The position numbers and the translations under genes were made by a program. 49,982 bases of DNA from Polyangiaceae bacterium (lineage in GTDB: Bacteria > Myxococcota_A > Polyangia > Polyangiales > Polyangiaceae), in NCBI GenBank assembly GCA_020849655.1, contig JADLFU010000126.1:1-49982 (forward strand), written 5' to 3'. The notes beneath the pieces are model-generated. The model was not told where the DNA came from. It made no database searches and saw only the letters and a program-made list of their open reading frames with translations. Positions 9,101 through 16,348 of the stretch are shown piece after piece; positions within the stretch are counted from its first letter, which is position 1, and each line of letters begins with the position of its first letter.

Positions 9101-9762
9101 GAGGAGAGCGCGGCGAGATCGAAGACGCCGTCGTCCGCGCTCAGCTCGAGCGGCTCCGCCGCGGGCGCGAGCGGACCGGCGCCCGGCACGCGCCGAGGCA
9201 ACACGGCGCCTGGCGCTTCCCAGGCCTGCGGCGCGGCGAGCCCCGCGTGCGCGCTCGAGGAGACCGGCCCGAGCAGCGTCGCGCGGGTCACGAGGCCTGC
9301 GGCGGCGCGGTGCCTGGACGCGGCCTCGGCGTCGCCGCGGTACCTCGCGAGATCGAGCGCCGCCTGCCCCGCGAGCGCGCGCGCCCACGGCGAGCTCGCG
9401 GTGGACGTCGCGACCTTGGCCACGCGCGCCTCGAGCGACGACGCGTCGGGCACGCGAAACGCGAGCGCGTGCAGCGGCGTCGCGCGGTCGAGCCCGAACG
9501 CCTGACGCCAGACGAGCGCGTCGAGCGACGCCGCGACCGCGAGCAGCCCCACGCCGCGATCGGCCGCTGCGCGCTCGAGCAATGTCGCCTGCCGGTCGAT
9601 GGCGGTGCGAGGATCGCGGTCGAGCTGCTCCGCGCGCGTCGCGTCGTCGAACAGCCCGACCAGGGCGGACTCGTCGACGGCGGCCGTCGGGTGGGCCGGG
9701 GCGGCGCCGCAGCCAGCGACCGACAGCGCCGCGGCGAGCGCGAAGACGGCGCGCGCCCTCAC
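6097..9762 (-). CDS. DUF3857/transglutaminase-like lipoprotein, catalytic Cys replaced by Ser
   Basis: 1,221 residues from a GTG at 9762 (GTGA overlap with the upstream gene). Lipoprotein signal: VRARAVFALAAALSVAGC. Residues ~30-600 are alpha-helical repeats resembling TPRs with a beta-rich insertion. A DUF3857-like beta domain comes next (~640-830: IHDVRRVAG, GDVIEQLVETF, WRMRDLAP), then a transglutaminase-core-like region. Where the neighbouring paralogue has GDCDDKAMLL, this protein has GPSREGAMAML, with Ser894 in the nucleophile position; the downstream His (FMHPLLLAHL) and Asp (VWIDADV) segments remain. The C-terminal ~270 residues are a further DUF3858-like beta domain. It is probably a non-catalytic binding or scaffold partner of the active paralogue. 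Confidence 0.85.
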   Translation of the reverse strand: MRARAVFALAAALSVAGCGAAPAHPTAAVDESALVGLFDDATRAEQLDRDPRTAIDRQATLLERAAADRGVGLLAVAASLDALVWRQAFGLDRATPLHALAFRVPDASSLEARVAKVATSTASSPWARALAGQAALDLARYRGDAEAASRHRAAAGLVTRATLLGPVSSSAHAGLAAPQAWEAPGAVLPRRVPGAGPLAPAAEPLELSADDGVFDLAALSSVPGTYALGVDLSVDRDEEIGVLVRSRSAARVSVGGAPVGVRPFAAGPDTVVVLGQAALRAGTTRLWLKIGAFDDGPRVALHVVGTHGPVRIEPARAETSAAGVATGNELFLPSSPLELSAAASLALGRGRSARAALEGAPESATSSLLLARALSTADDVPETKRILLARAAWERADRAWPGGWEPVVASATFSGARKGPGEGRVETLAELSKLADAPPIVSTFVAATAVDVGLRDVARAALAKATPLDESPLAIAVRDRANPLTGADAERVACEGPGRDRQSLACLGWKKRRGDHAGALAELTRLRALRGSPTCLTEVEIALRLGAGDLDGALAAYDRASPGERSLALLAALPPARSKDGTDRLARDAARAKDSPAALGPLSLLFGADPAKGREEAGRAAAKRALASPAGGEATQVALHDERYELSAAGVLHAVIHDVRRVAGTTDVEQGVGGTAFAIAGRDARRTLRRLIHKRDGRTLEPDRAENAAQGNSDLSQLEPGDVIEQLVETFALPDRAGHLVVDTPDLMPERTGVAEATIELSVPSSLQLSTWSHPLLGAPTTTEAEGRRTTRWRMRDLAPRRIEDGTPQMDRDVSVSFWTYSWADVGHLYGDYLRALTDRDTRIAAWAKRAAGDETTPSRALVQRVVTAAGKALRVANGSLLSDQSAYLTTGPSREGAMAMLELGQGSRTLVAHRALSALGVANEIVAAEREPFSADPKFPARPGRFMHPLLLAHLPDGDVWIDADVPGPPPPIGWVSPELLGRSALRGDGSIVRVPDGQATLTDELSVDLTLDDKGNAKGKLTTTLRGRQAQALADALDTVVGTDRRELLRRVVLGWLPWATVDEVTLTSGEGSWEVSVTADVTVPSYAEVRGDALGLPGLEPVHFVFPRSQASTLASTFASKGGRTSALAVDLSMSYRARRRVKLPPGVKIEVTRTVEISDRLVRGARRATVSGDSLDEEFSLTVLTGTVAAPDFSRFAGELRKIDDGFLASTRARRAR

Positions 9763-12700
9763 CTCGACCCCCGCGCGCTCGGTACGAAGCGGATGCTCCG
9801 GTGCAACAGCGTGTCGACGGACGACAGCCACGCGCGAAACTCGCCATATTTCTCGGGCGGAATCACGTCGGCGTCGAACGTCACCGTCCGCGTGAGCGCG
9901 ACCCTCCGCGGGTTCGTCGGGTCGAGCGTGACCTCGAGCTTCGCGCGGCCGAACGCGCCGCCGTCCGCGTCGCCGCCCGCGGGCAGGTCTCCGGGCACCA
10001 TGCCGTCGGGCGCGAGCAGGTGCACGACGTGGCGCGAGTGGCTCGGCGCGAGGTGGGGCGGGAGCACCACCGGGTGGACGCGCCTCGGCAGCGCCGCGTA
10101 CGTCGCGGTGAGCGTGGACGACGGCGCGAGCTTCACGACGAGATCCTCACCCTCCCGTCGGGCGAACGCGCCGCTCTTCGCGACGAAGCGCACGCGCGCC
10201 GCGCCGTCCTTGAGATCTGGCGCGAACTCGACCGCCTTGTCGACCTCCACCTCGGGGATCCAGCCCGCGACGAGGTTCTGCTCCACCCACTGCGAGCGGG
10301 CGTCCTTCTCTCGCAGCGCGGTGCGCAGGTAGAAGGCGTGGTCCCCGCGGTGCGTCTCCTCGGCCTTCAGCACCGAGGCGCCGGACGCGTCGAGCTCGAT
10401 GTCCCACCGCGCGTCGGAGCCGTAGTCGTCGGGCCGGCCGCGCGGGGTCTTCACCATCTCCGCCGGGCCCTCTGTCGCGAAGAGCGCGAGCGTGCGCGCA
10501 TCCATGCTGGGGATCGGTCCGATCCGGCTCTGCGGGCTCGTCGCGTCGAGCCACATCGCCGGGTGGCCGGGGCGCTCGGGCAGGTAGGCGATGCCGTGGT
10601 CGAAGAGCGGGATGGCCGCCTTCTTCGACGAGAGGAGCTTCTGCTGGGCCGTGTGCCGCGTCTGGATCAGCACCTCCGTCGGCTTCAGCCCCTGCGTCTT
10701 CAAGAGCGAGATGAGCAGCATCGCCTTGTCGTCGCAGTCGCCCTGGCGGCGCGCGAGCAGCTCCTGGGGGCGGTTCGGCAGCCACCACTCGCCCGAGACG
10801 TAGTTCACGTAGCGGATGTCGTCGGCGACGAACTCGAAGAGCGCACGGATGCGTTCATCTTCATTTTTCTTACCCTTCGTGAGCTCCCTCGCGAGCTGCT
10901 TGATCTGCTCGTCGGGCTCGGTGAACCCGGCGACGGCGCCCGCGTACCACGCGCGAAACTCGTCCCACGACGCGAAGCTCGACACGACGAGCGTGGGGAA
11001 CACCTCGCTCGCCTTCGGCATCAGCGGCTCCTCCGGCAGCACCACGGGCGAGTCCCAGATGAAGCGGGTGACCCTGCGATCGCCGTCGTCGCGCTGGTCG
11101 GACTTGTGCTGGGAGCCGTTGAGGACGTCCACCGCGAGGGCGCCCGTCTTCGGCAGATCGAGCACGACCTCGTTGTAGAGGAGCGGGTGCGTCCCGACAG
11201 AGCCGCCGTAGTCGAGGAAGTAGAACGGCGGATCGCCCCGGCGGCCGATCGGGTGGCTCGTCCACGAGCGCACGATGACCTCGACGACGTCGCCCTCCTC
11301 GAGCTTCGGCCAGCGGATCATCGGGCGCCCCTGATCGCTCTTCTGCTCCTCGGCGAACACGATCGATCCGTCGCGCTTGTGCACGCGCGCGCGGACGATC
11401 TCGGTCTCGTCGCCTTCCATCGGGATGGGCTCGTAGAGCTCCTCCTGCGTGCGCGGCGGGATGACGATCTCGCGCGCGTACGGGATGAGCTGCGAGACGC
11501 GGCGATCGTCGTGCTGCGTGACGGCGCGCAACCAGTAGGGCTGCCGGTCGACGACCTCGCCCTTCTTCGCGGGTTCCTTCTTCACCTTCGCGAGCAGGAC
11601 GTCGGCGTCGACGATGTAGCGCTCGTCGCGGAGCTTCGGGCGCTCCTTGCCCCGGGCGCGCAGGGCGACCTCGGCGCGCAGCCGCGCGTCGCCCGGCTCG
11701 AGCTCGCGCGCTCGGTCGAGCGACGCGACGGCCTCGTCGTGATCGCGAGAGGCGTCGGACGCGAACAGGGCCCGCGAGAGCGCGAGCTGCACCGCGCCGA
11801 CGTTGGGGGCGATCTTCGCGGCCACGCGCAGCAGCTCGAGCGCCTCACGCTCCTTGCCCGCAGCGGTGAGCGCGGCGGCGAATGCGTGGAGATCCCCCGC
11901 GCGCGTCAGGCCTCCGCGACCGAGCGCGGCCCGGCCGGCGTCGACGACCGCGTCGCCGCTCACGGCCGTCGCGGCCCGCACGCGCGCGAGGTCGAACCGC
12001 TCCGGCAGCAGCTTCGCGAGCTCGTCGCGCGCGCGGAGCTCGATGGTCAGATCGAACGAGGAGGCGAGGTCGGCCACCTCGTCCCAGAGCGCCGTCGGCG
12101 CGCGATCGCGCTCCTTGTCGACCACCGCGAGCAGCTCCGTCAGCGCGGCGCGCCGGCCCGCGTCGCCGCCGAGCGCCGCGCGCACCTTCGCGCGGAGAAG
12201 CGCGGCCTCCGCGTCCGACTCCGCCGCGAGCGGGGGCTGCGACAGGCCCGCCATCGCCCAGTCGGCGTAGCCGCCGAGGAGCCGCGAGGCGATCGTGCGG
12301 CGGAGCGCGAACGACGCCGTCGCGGCGTCGCCCGTGTCGCGCGCGCGGCCGAGCGCCTTGCCGAAGAGGCCGCTCCGCACCGCGCCGAACGGGGCGATCC
12401 ACGCCGCCATCGCCAGCGTATCGGCGGTCGCGGAAGGATCGGACGCCACCGCGTCGAGCAGGCCGGGTGCCTTCGCCGAGCGCAAATCATCGAGGCCCCC
12501 TTGCACGCGGAGGATCGCGGCGGAGAGGCGGTCGGAGGCTGTGGGAGCCTTCGGGAGGTCGCGCGCCGCGACGGCCGGGCTGACCTCGACGCGCGGGGTG
12601 ATCTTCGCGAAGGTGACGCCCGCGAGCGGCGCGAGATCGGGCGAGGAGGAGAAGGACAGGGGCGCGCCGTCGGGGCGAGAGAGGCGCATCCGCGCGCGCC

Positions 12701-13517
12701 CGGCGTCGGGCAGCGCGCCCGAGCAGACCCGCAGCGCCACCAGGTGATCCCCGCGCGTTGCGTCGACGCGGCCGGCGACGCGGTCGAACACTGCGGCCGG
12801 GTGCAGCTCCTCGCTCGTGACGACCTCCTGGCCGTCCCAGATGACGCGCACCGCGCCCGTCGCCGCGGCGGAGATGACGACCGGGCCCGCGTCCGTCGTC
12901 ACGCGCGACGCGACGTAGGAGCAGCTCTCCTTGCGCGGGTGAAGGTAGAGATCGAGCGGCACGCCGCGCGCGGTCACGCCGTCGAGCACCGGCCGCCAGC
13001 GGACGTCGAACACGCCCCAGCGGTGGCTGCGCGCGGCGTCGGCCCAGGCCTTCGGATCGGCCTCGTCGAGGTCGCGCTCGCGGACGCGCCCGGACGGATC
13101 GTGGAACGGGCCGAGCACCGAGACGCGCGTCACGAGCCCGGGTGGCGCGCCGTGCGCGAGGACGGGATCGATCGACGCGGCGGCGTACCGGGCGGCGTCG
13201 CCGACCGCGCCAGGCTCGTCGGACAGCGTCTCCAGGCGCCTGCGCGCCCGCCCGGCCTGCGCGCGCTCGTGCAGCGAGAGCAGCGTCGCCACCGCGGCGA
13301 GGCCGTCGCGCCCACCCAGCTTCGCGCGGCGAGCGGCGAGGTCGACCATCGCGTCCGGTGTCGCCGCCGTCCAGCGCGCCTCGGCGGCGGGGCGGGGGAG
13401 GGGCTGCTGCGCGCGCACCGCCGGTCGCCGCGCGGGCGCCGCGGGACGCCCGGGAGGCTGAGCGCCGAGGGCTGGCACCGACAGCAGACCGAGCAGGGCG
13501 AGGAGGCGTCGTCGCAC
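9759..13517 (-). CDS. DUF3857/transglutaminase-like protein, active-site Cys present
   Basis: 1,252 residues from a GTG at 13517. A Sec signal (RRRLLALLGLLSVPALGAQ) is followed by a Pro/Ala-rich stretch and a long TPR-like helical region (to ~600). The DUF3857 domain (~640-800: RYIVDADVLL, DRRVSQLIPYAREIVIP, EGDVVEVIVRSW) leads to a transglutaminase core with YVNYVSGEWW and RRQGDCDDKAMLL, where Cys928 is the predicted nucleophile. His in PLFDHGIAYLP and Asp in MWLDATSP complete the triad. A DUF3858-like beta domain ends the protein. Members of this superfamily act as cysteine proteases, amidases or cross-linkers in the envelope. It is the first gene of a four-gene coupled operon, and its start lies 55 bp from the divergent M23 peptidase gene. 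Confidence 0.88.
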   Translation of the reverse strand: MRRRLLALLGLLSVPALGAQPPGRPAAPARRPAVRAQQPLPRPAAEARWTAATPDAMVDLAARRAKLGGRDGLAAVATLLSLHERAQAGRARRRLETLSDEPGAVGDAARYAAASIDPVLAHGAPPGLVTRVSVLGPFHDPSGRVRERDLDEADPKAWADAARSHRWGVFDVRWRPVLDGVTARGVPLDLYLHPRKESCSYVASRVTTDAGPVVISAAATGAVRVIWDGQEVVTSEELHPAAVFDRVAGRVDATRGDHLVALRVCSGALPDAGRARMRLSRPDGAPLSFSSSPDLAPLAGVTFAKITPRVEVSPAVAARDLPKAPTASDRLSAAILRVQGGLDDLRSAKAPGLLDAVASDPSATADTLAMAAWIAPFGAVRSGLFGKALGRARDTGDAATASFALRRTIASRLLGGYADWAMAGLSQPPLAAESDAEAALLRAKVRAALGGDAGRRAALTELLAVVDKERDRAPTALWDEVADLASSFDLTIELRARDELAKLLPERFDLARVRAATAVSGDAVVDAGRAALGRGGLTRAGDLHAFAAALTAAGKEREALELLRVAAKIAPNVGAVQLALSRALFASDASRDHDEAVASLDRARELEPGDARLRAEVALRARGKERPKLRDERYIVDADVLLAKVKKEPAKKGEVVDRQPYWLRAVTQHDDRRVSQLIPYAREIVIPPRTQEELYEPIPMEGDETEIVRARVHKRDGSIVFAEEQKSDQGRPMIRWPKLEEGDVVEVIVRSWTSHPIGRRGDPPFYFLDYGGSVGTHPLLYNEVVLDLPKTGALAVDVLNGSQHKSDQRDDGDRRVTRFIWDSPVVLPEEPLMPKASEVFPTLVVSSFASWDEFRAWYAGAVAGFTEPDEQIKQLARELTKGKKNEDERIRALFEFVADDIRYVNYVSGEWWLPNRPQELLARRQGDCDDKAMLLISLLKTQGLKPTEVLIQTRHTAQQKLLSSKKAAIPLFDHGIAYLPERPGHPAMWLDATSPQSRIGPIPSMDARTLALFATEGPAEMVKTPRGRPDDYGSDARWDIELDASGASVLKAEETHRGDHAFYLRTALREKDARSQWVEQNLVAGWIPEVEVDKAVEFAPDLKDGAARVRFVAKSGAFARREGEDLVVKLAPSSTLTATYAALPRRVHPVVLPPHLAPSHSRHVVHLLAPDGMVPGDLPAGGDADGGAFGRAKLEVTLDPTNPRRVALTRTVTFDADVIPPEKYGEFRAWLSSVDTLLHRSIRFVPSARGSR

Positions 13518-13572
13518 CGAGGGACTCTACATCACCGCCACCCGGCGTCGTCCCGCGAGGTAGGTTCGCGCG

Positions 13573-14529
13573 ATGGATCGGCTCTCCCTCCGCGAGACGT
13601 TCGGCCTGACCCCGCCGCTGTCCGAGCGCCTCCGCGAGGTGGCGATCGCGGCGCGCGGAGACGGCGCGGTGCCGCCGTCGCGCTTCGACGCCTCCTCTCT
13701 GGGGATCTTCAAGCCCAGGCTCGCGGTGAAGACCTGGCTCGGCTGGCGCCCTCCCGGCGGGCGCCTGCCCGTGACGAACCTCTTCAACCGCACGCCGACT
13801 CCGGTCGAGCAGGGGTGGTCGGTGCGGCGGACGCAGGTGCGCGACCACCGGGGCGGCGACCTCACCTACGACAGCCACAACGGCACCGACTTCGGGATCC
13901 CGGTCGGGACGCGCGTCGTCGCCGCGGCCGCGGGCGTGGTGCTCCGCGTGTCCTCCGAGCTGCACCGCGGCGGGCTGAAGGTGTTCATCGATCACGGGCG
14001 CGGCCTCGTGACGACGTCGAACCACCTCGGCAGGGCGCTCGTCAGGCCGGGCGACCGCGTGCGCCGCGGCCAGGTGATAGCGCTGTCGGCGTACTCGGGC
14101 CTCGACGCGATCGTCTCGTTCCCGTGGGTGGTGCCGCACGTGCACTTCAACGTCTGGCTCGACGGGGAGTCGGTCGACCCGTTCGCATGCGGCGACGAGA
14201 CCCCGATCTGGCTCCACGGCAACGACGCGCAGTCGGACGACGGCGGGTCGTCCGAGGACCTCGCCCCGACGCCGTGGGATCCAACGCGCGTCGCGGCCGC
14301 GATCGACGCGTGCCGCGACGCGGGGGTTCGCGGGGAGCTCCGCGCGACGCGCGACCTCGGCGAGCGCGCGATGGGGGTGCTGTTCCAGCAGAGCTATTTC
14401 CCCGCGCGGTTCGCCGAGCGCGTGCCGCTGTACACTGAGGCGCACGCGCGGGAGGCGCGCTTGACGCTGCCGTTCTCGCGGGAGGACTACACGCGCGTGT
14501 GGATGGTCGACGAGCCCCTCTCTCCTTAG
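13573..14529 (+). CDS. M23 family metallopeptidase
   Basis: 318 residues. The central domain (~95-200) has the M23/LytM zinc motifs: His102 and Asp106 in SHNGTDFGIPVGT, the strand VFIDHGRGLVTTSNHLGRALV, and HVHF with His189/His191 before NVWLDGESVDPF. All ligands are present, so it is predicted to be an active peptidoglycan endopeptidase. There is no obvious N-terminal signal peptide; residues 1-90 are Arg/Pro-rich and the start MDRLSLRETFGLTPPL is not hydrophobic, so export is uncertain or the protein acts from a different start. The C-terminal ~100 residues hold an aromatic tail (FQQSYFPARFAERVPLY). The stop abuts the heptamer repeat at 14530. Confidence 0.88.
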   Translation: MDRLSLRETFGLTPPLSERLREVAIAARGDGAVPPSRFDASSLGIFKPRLAVKTWLGWRPPGGRLPVTNLFNRTPTPVEQGWSVRRTQVRDHRGGDLTYDSHNGTDFGIPVGTRVVAAAAGVVLRVSSELHRGGLKVFIDHGRGLVTTSNHLGRALVRPGDRVRRGQVIALSAYSGLDAIVSFPWVVPHVHFNVWLDGESVDPFACGDETPIWLHGNDAQSDDGGSSEDLAPTPWDPTRVAAAIDACRDAGVRGELRATRDLGERAMGVLFQQSYFPARFAERVPLYTEAHAREARLTLPFSREDYTRVWMVDEPLSP

Positions 14530-14626
14530 AACGGAGAACGGAGGACGGGGAACGGAGGACGGAGGACGGAGGACGGAGAACGAGAACGGAGAACGGAGGA
14601 CGGAGGACGGAGGACGGAGGACGGAG
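14530..14626. repeat. GGAGGAC heptamer array (left)
   Basis: A run of 7-bp units, mostly GGAGGAC with GGAGAAC and GGGGAAC variants and two phase slips, beginning one base after the M23 gene stop codon. Because 7 is not a multiple of 3 all frames stay open, giving a spurious Ser-Val-Leu-Arg-Pro-Pro repeat on the minus strand. Confidence 0.85.
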
Positions 14627-14638
14627 CGTGGCCACACT

Positions 14639-14774
14639 TGCTGGAGCTGGAGGGTCTGCATCGCCCGGGCGCGCACGTTCCGCGCCGGCGATCACAGTCA
14701 ATGAGCGTCGCGGCGAGCCCCGCCGTCACGGAACCTGCGCGGAGGATGGGCATGCAGACCCTCCAGCTCCAGCA
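14639..14774. repeat. Long imperfect palindrome over the four-helix-bundle start
   Basis: Bases 14639-14661 and 14752-14774 are perfect 23-bp inverted complements. After a 1-nt bulge GCCC/GGGC also pairs, and GTTCCG/CGGAAC pair further in. The right arm begins exactly at the ATG of the four-helix-bundle gene, so the left arm carries the same first eight codons (MQTLQLQQ) on the minus strand, where the frame then runs into the heptamer array. This looks like an inverted partial duplicate of the gene's 5' end or a selected secondary structure. Confidence 0.8.
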
Positions 14775-15081
14775 GATCGTTGCGTTCGCGATTGAGATCG
14801 TCACCAGGGTACGGCCCGTGGTTGACAGGTGCGACAGGGCCCTCGCCGATCAGTTGCGTCGCTCGATCAACAGCGTCGTCCTCAACCTCGCCGAGGCCGC
14901 AGGGAGTGACGGCGGCAACCGCCGCGCGCGGCTCGCGACCGCGCGTGGCTCCGTGTACGAGGCTCGCGCCGCCGTCCAGCTCGCCGCAGCCTGGGGCTAC
15001 ACCACGCCCGACCACGCACGCCAGCTCGATCGCGACCTCGACAGGCTCGCCGCCAGGATGTTCGGCGTCTCCCGGAGCTGA
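14752..15081 (+). CDS. Four-helix bundle protein (23S rRNA intervening-sequence protein family)
   Basis: 109 residues from the ATG at 14752, chosen because GGAGG lies 6 bp upstream; an ATG at 14746 would touch that site. The protein is all-helical with the family pattern: an amphipathic first helix (VAFAIEIVTRVRPVV), the CDRALADQLRRSINSVVLNLAEAAG block, NRRARLATARGSVYEARAAVQLA and a final DRDLDRLAARMF helix. The family (TIGR02436) is named from proteins encoded within 23S rRNA intervening sequences, and the Avd accessory protein of diversity-generating retroelements has the same fold. No rRNA or retroelement is nearby. The molecular role is unknown; the basic helices fit nucleic-acid binding. 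It lies inside the heptamer-flanked element. Confidence 0.82.
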   Translation: MQTLQLQQIVAFAIEIVTRVRPVVDRCDRALADQLRRSINSVVLNLAEAAGSDGGNRRARLATARGSVYEARAAVQLAAAWGYTTPDHARQLDRDLDRLAARMFGVSRS

Positions 15082-15104
15082 CTCGTCGCGCGCCGGGGAC
15101 GAGT
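15081..15104 (+). terminator. Hairpin at the end of the four-helix-bundle gene
   Basis: ACTCGTC (15081-15087) and GACGAGT (15098-15104) are perfect 7-bp arms around a GC-rich 10-base loop; the first base is the last base of the TGA stop. Only a weak T/C stretch follows, so it may be a terminator or a structural end of the element. Confidence 0.45.
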
Positions 15105-15213
15105 TGCTCCCGGCGTGCGTGTTCCGCGTGCCCACCGGTCGCCCCACCTCCGTTCGGCGTCGTTCGACCCCGTCCCCCGGACACCCGTGCTCCGTCGTCC
15201 GGCGCCCGTTCAC

Positions 15214-15280
15214 CGTCTCCGATCTCCGACCCCCGACCTCCGACCCCCGAATCTCCGTCCTCCGCCTTCCGTCCTCCGTC
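15214..15280. repeat. TCCTCCG heptamer array (right)
   Basis: A C/T-rich run of 7-bp units (TCCTCCG, ACCTCCG, ACCCCCG, CCTTCCG and variants), the complementary strand type of the left array and therefore inverted relative to it. It ends at the AraC gene stop (15279-15281). It is more diverged than the left array. The stretch 15105-15213 between the gene's hairpin and this array is GC-rich with scattered CTCCGT words, and I see no gene in it. Confidence 0.75.
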
Positions 15281-16292
15281 ACCCGCGCCGGTACGCGCCG
15301 GGCGTTCGCCCCGTCCACCGCCGGAACGCCCGCGTGAAGTTCGCGACGTCGCTGTACCCGACGCGCCACGCGATCTCGGCGACGCTGAGCGTGCGGTCGT
15401 CGGCCAGGAGGAGCGCGCGCTCCCTCCGGTAGGTGTCGAGCAGCGCAGAGAACGTCGTGCCGTGCGCGGCGAGGTGCCGCTCGAGCGTCCGCGGGGAGGC
15501 GTGCAGCGCGGCGGCGACGTCCTCCAGCGTCGAGAACCCTCGGCCGGGCGCGTCGAGCGCGGCCCGCACCCGCGCGAGCAGCCCTCCCGACGCCGCGATC
15601 GCGCTCAGCTCTCGCTCGCACTGCGTCCTCGCGAGCTCCATCGCGACCGGATCGGCCGTCAGGAGCGGGAGCGACAAGAGCTCGCGCGAGAAGACGAGCC
15701 GGTTGGAAGGGCAGCCGAACCGCAGGAGCGCGCGCTGCTCCCCGACGAGCTCCCGCACGTAGTCAGGCTCCGGGAACCCGCACTCGGCGCGCCCGGTGAG
15801 CGCGCGCCCCGTCAGCGCCTGGCCGATCTGCTGCAGACCGGACACGAGGCTCAGCACCGCGAACTCGCGCAGCTCGCCGAGCGGCGCGCGCTCCTCTATC
15901 ACCACCGACGCGGCCTCGCCCTCCTCGTAGAGCGTCAGCGACAGCGCGGTCGTCCGCGTCACGCAGTACCGCTCCGCGAGCGCCAGCGCCTGGCGCACCG
16001 TGCCGGCCGTCATCGCCGCGAACCCGAGGAACCCGTGCTGCGACACGCGCATCCGCAGGCCGAGCAGCACCGCGAGCGCCGGCTGCCCCGTGCGCGCTCG
16101 AGCCGCGACGACGAGCGCCTCGCACGTGGGGATGGGCAGCCTCGCGCCAGGATCCGAGAGCGCCTCGAGCCCGATCCCGACGTCGGCCACGAGCCGCTCG
16201 CGGTCGACCCCCAGCTCCGCGGCGAGCTCCACCACCTCCCGGGCGTACCCGGCGGGGATCGTCGGCTCGGGGGCGGTGGCGGGCGATGACAA
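15279..16292 (-). CDS. AraC family transcriptional regulator
   Basis: 337 residues from a TTG at 16292 (no better upstream start). Residues ~15-200 match the 'arabinose-binding' type N-terminal domain of OruR/ArgR-like AraC proteins (VVELAAELGVDRERLVADVGI, GLRMRVSQHGFLGFAAMTAGTVRQALALAERY). The C-terminus is a standard AraC double helix-turn-helix (LEDVAAALHASPRTLERHLAAHGTTF, then LSVAEIAWRVGYSDVANFTRAFRRWTGRTPGAYRR). It is divergent from the metal-dependent hydrolase gene with 56 bp between starts, so it probably controls that gene and itself. The ligand is unknown; relatives respond to amino acids or lipophilic compounds. The 3' end meets the heptamer element. Confidence 0.88.
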   Translation of the reverse strand: MSSPATAPEPTIPAGYAREVVELAAELGVDRERLVADVGIGLEALSDPGARLPIPTCEALVVAARARTGQPALAVLLGLRMRVSQHGFLGFAAMTAGTVRQALALAERYCVTRTTALSLTLYEEGEAASVVIEERAPLGELREFAVLSLVSGLQQIGQALTGRALTGRAECGFPEPDYVRELVGEQRALLRFGCPSNRLVFSRELLSLPLLTADPVAMELARTQCERELSAIAASGGLLARVRAALDAPGRGFSTLEDVAAALHASPRTLERHLAAHGTTFSALLDTYRRERALLLADDRTLSVAEIAWRVGYSDVANFTRAFRRWTGRTPGAYRRG

Positions 16293-16348
16293 GAACTCGG
16301 CGCAGGCTAACCTGGCGCGGTGCGCCGTAGCAACGCAACCTGCGGCGC

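Larger units (their letters stand above)
14530..15280. mobile_element. Heptamer-flanked four-helix-bundle element
   Basis: The whole gap between two convergent genes is occupied by a ~750-bp unit. It comprises a G/A-rich heptamer array (14530-14626), a ~136-bp imperfect palindrome (14639-14774), a four-helix-bundle gene (14752-15081), a hairpin at its stop, and a C/T-rich heptamer array (15214-15280) that is the inverted complement of the first in sequence type. Both flanking genes end exactly at the arrays and look intact, which fits insertion between convergent 3' ends. No transposase, reverse transcriptase or recombinase is present, so any mobility would be non-autonomous. Calling it a mobile element is inference. 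Confidence 0.45.

Noticed and set aside
12487-14676. Long minus-strand open frame starting with the MQTLQLQQ peptide
   Set aside because: After the duplicated N-terminus it translates the heptamer array and then the antisense of the M23 gene; only the duplicated start is meaningful.
14752-15081. Four-helix-bundle gene as Avd of a diversity-generating retroelement
   Set aside because: No reverse transcriptase, template repeat or variable-repeat target was found nearby.
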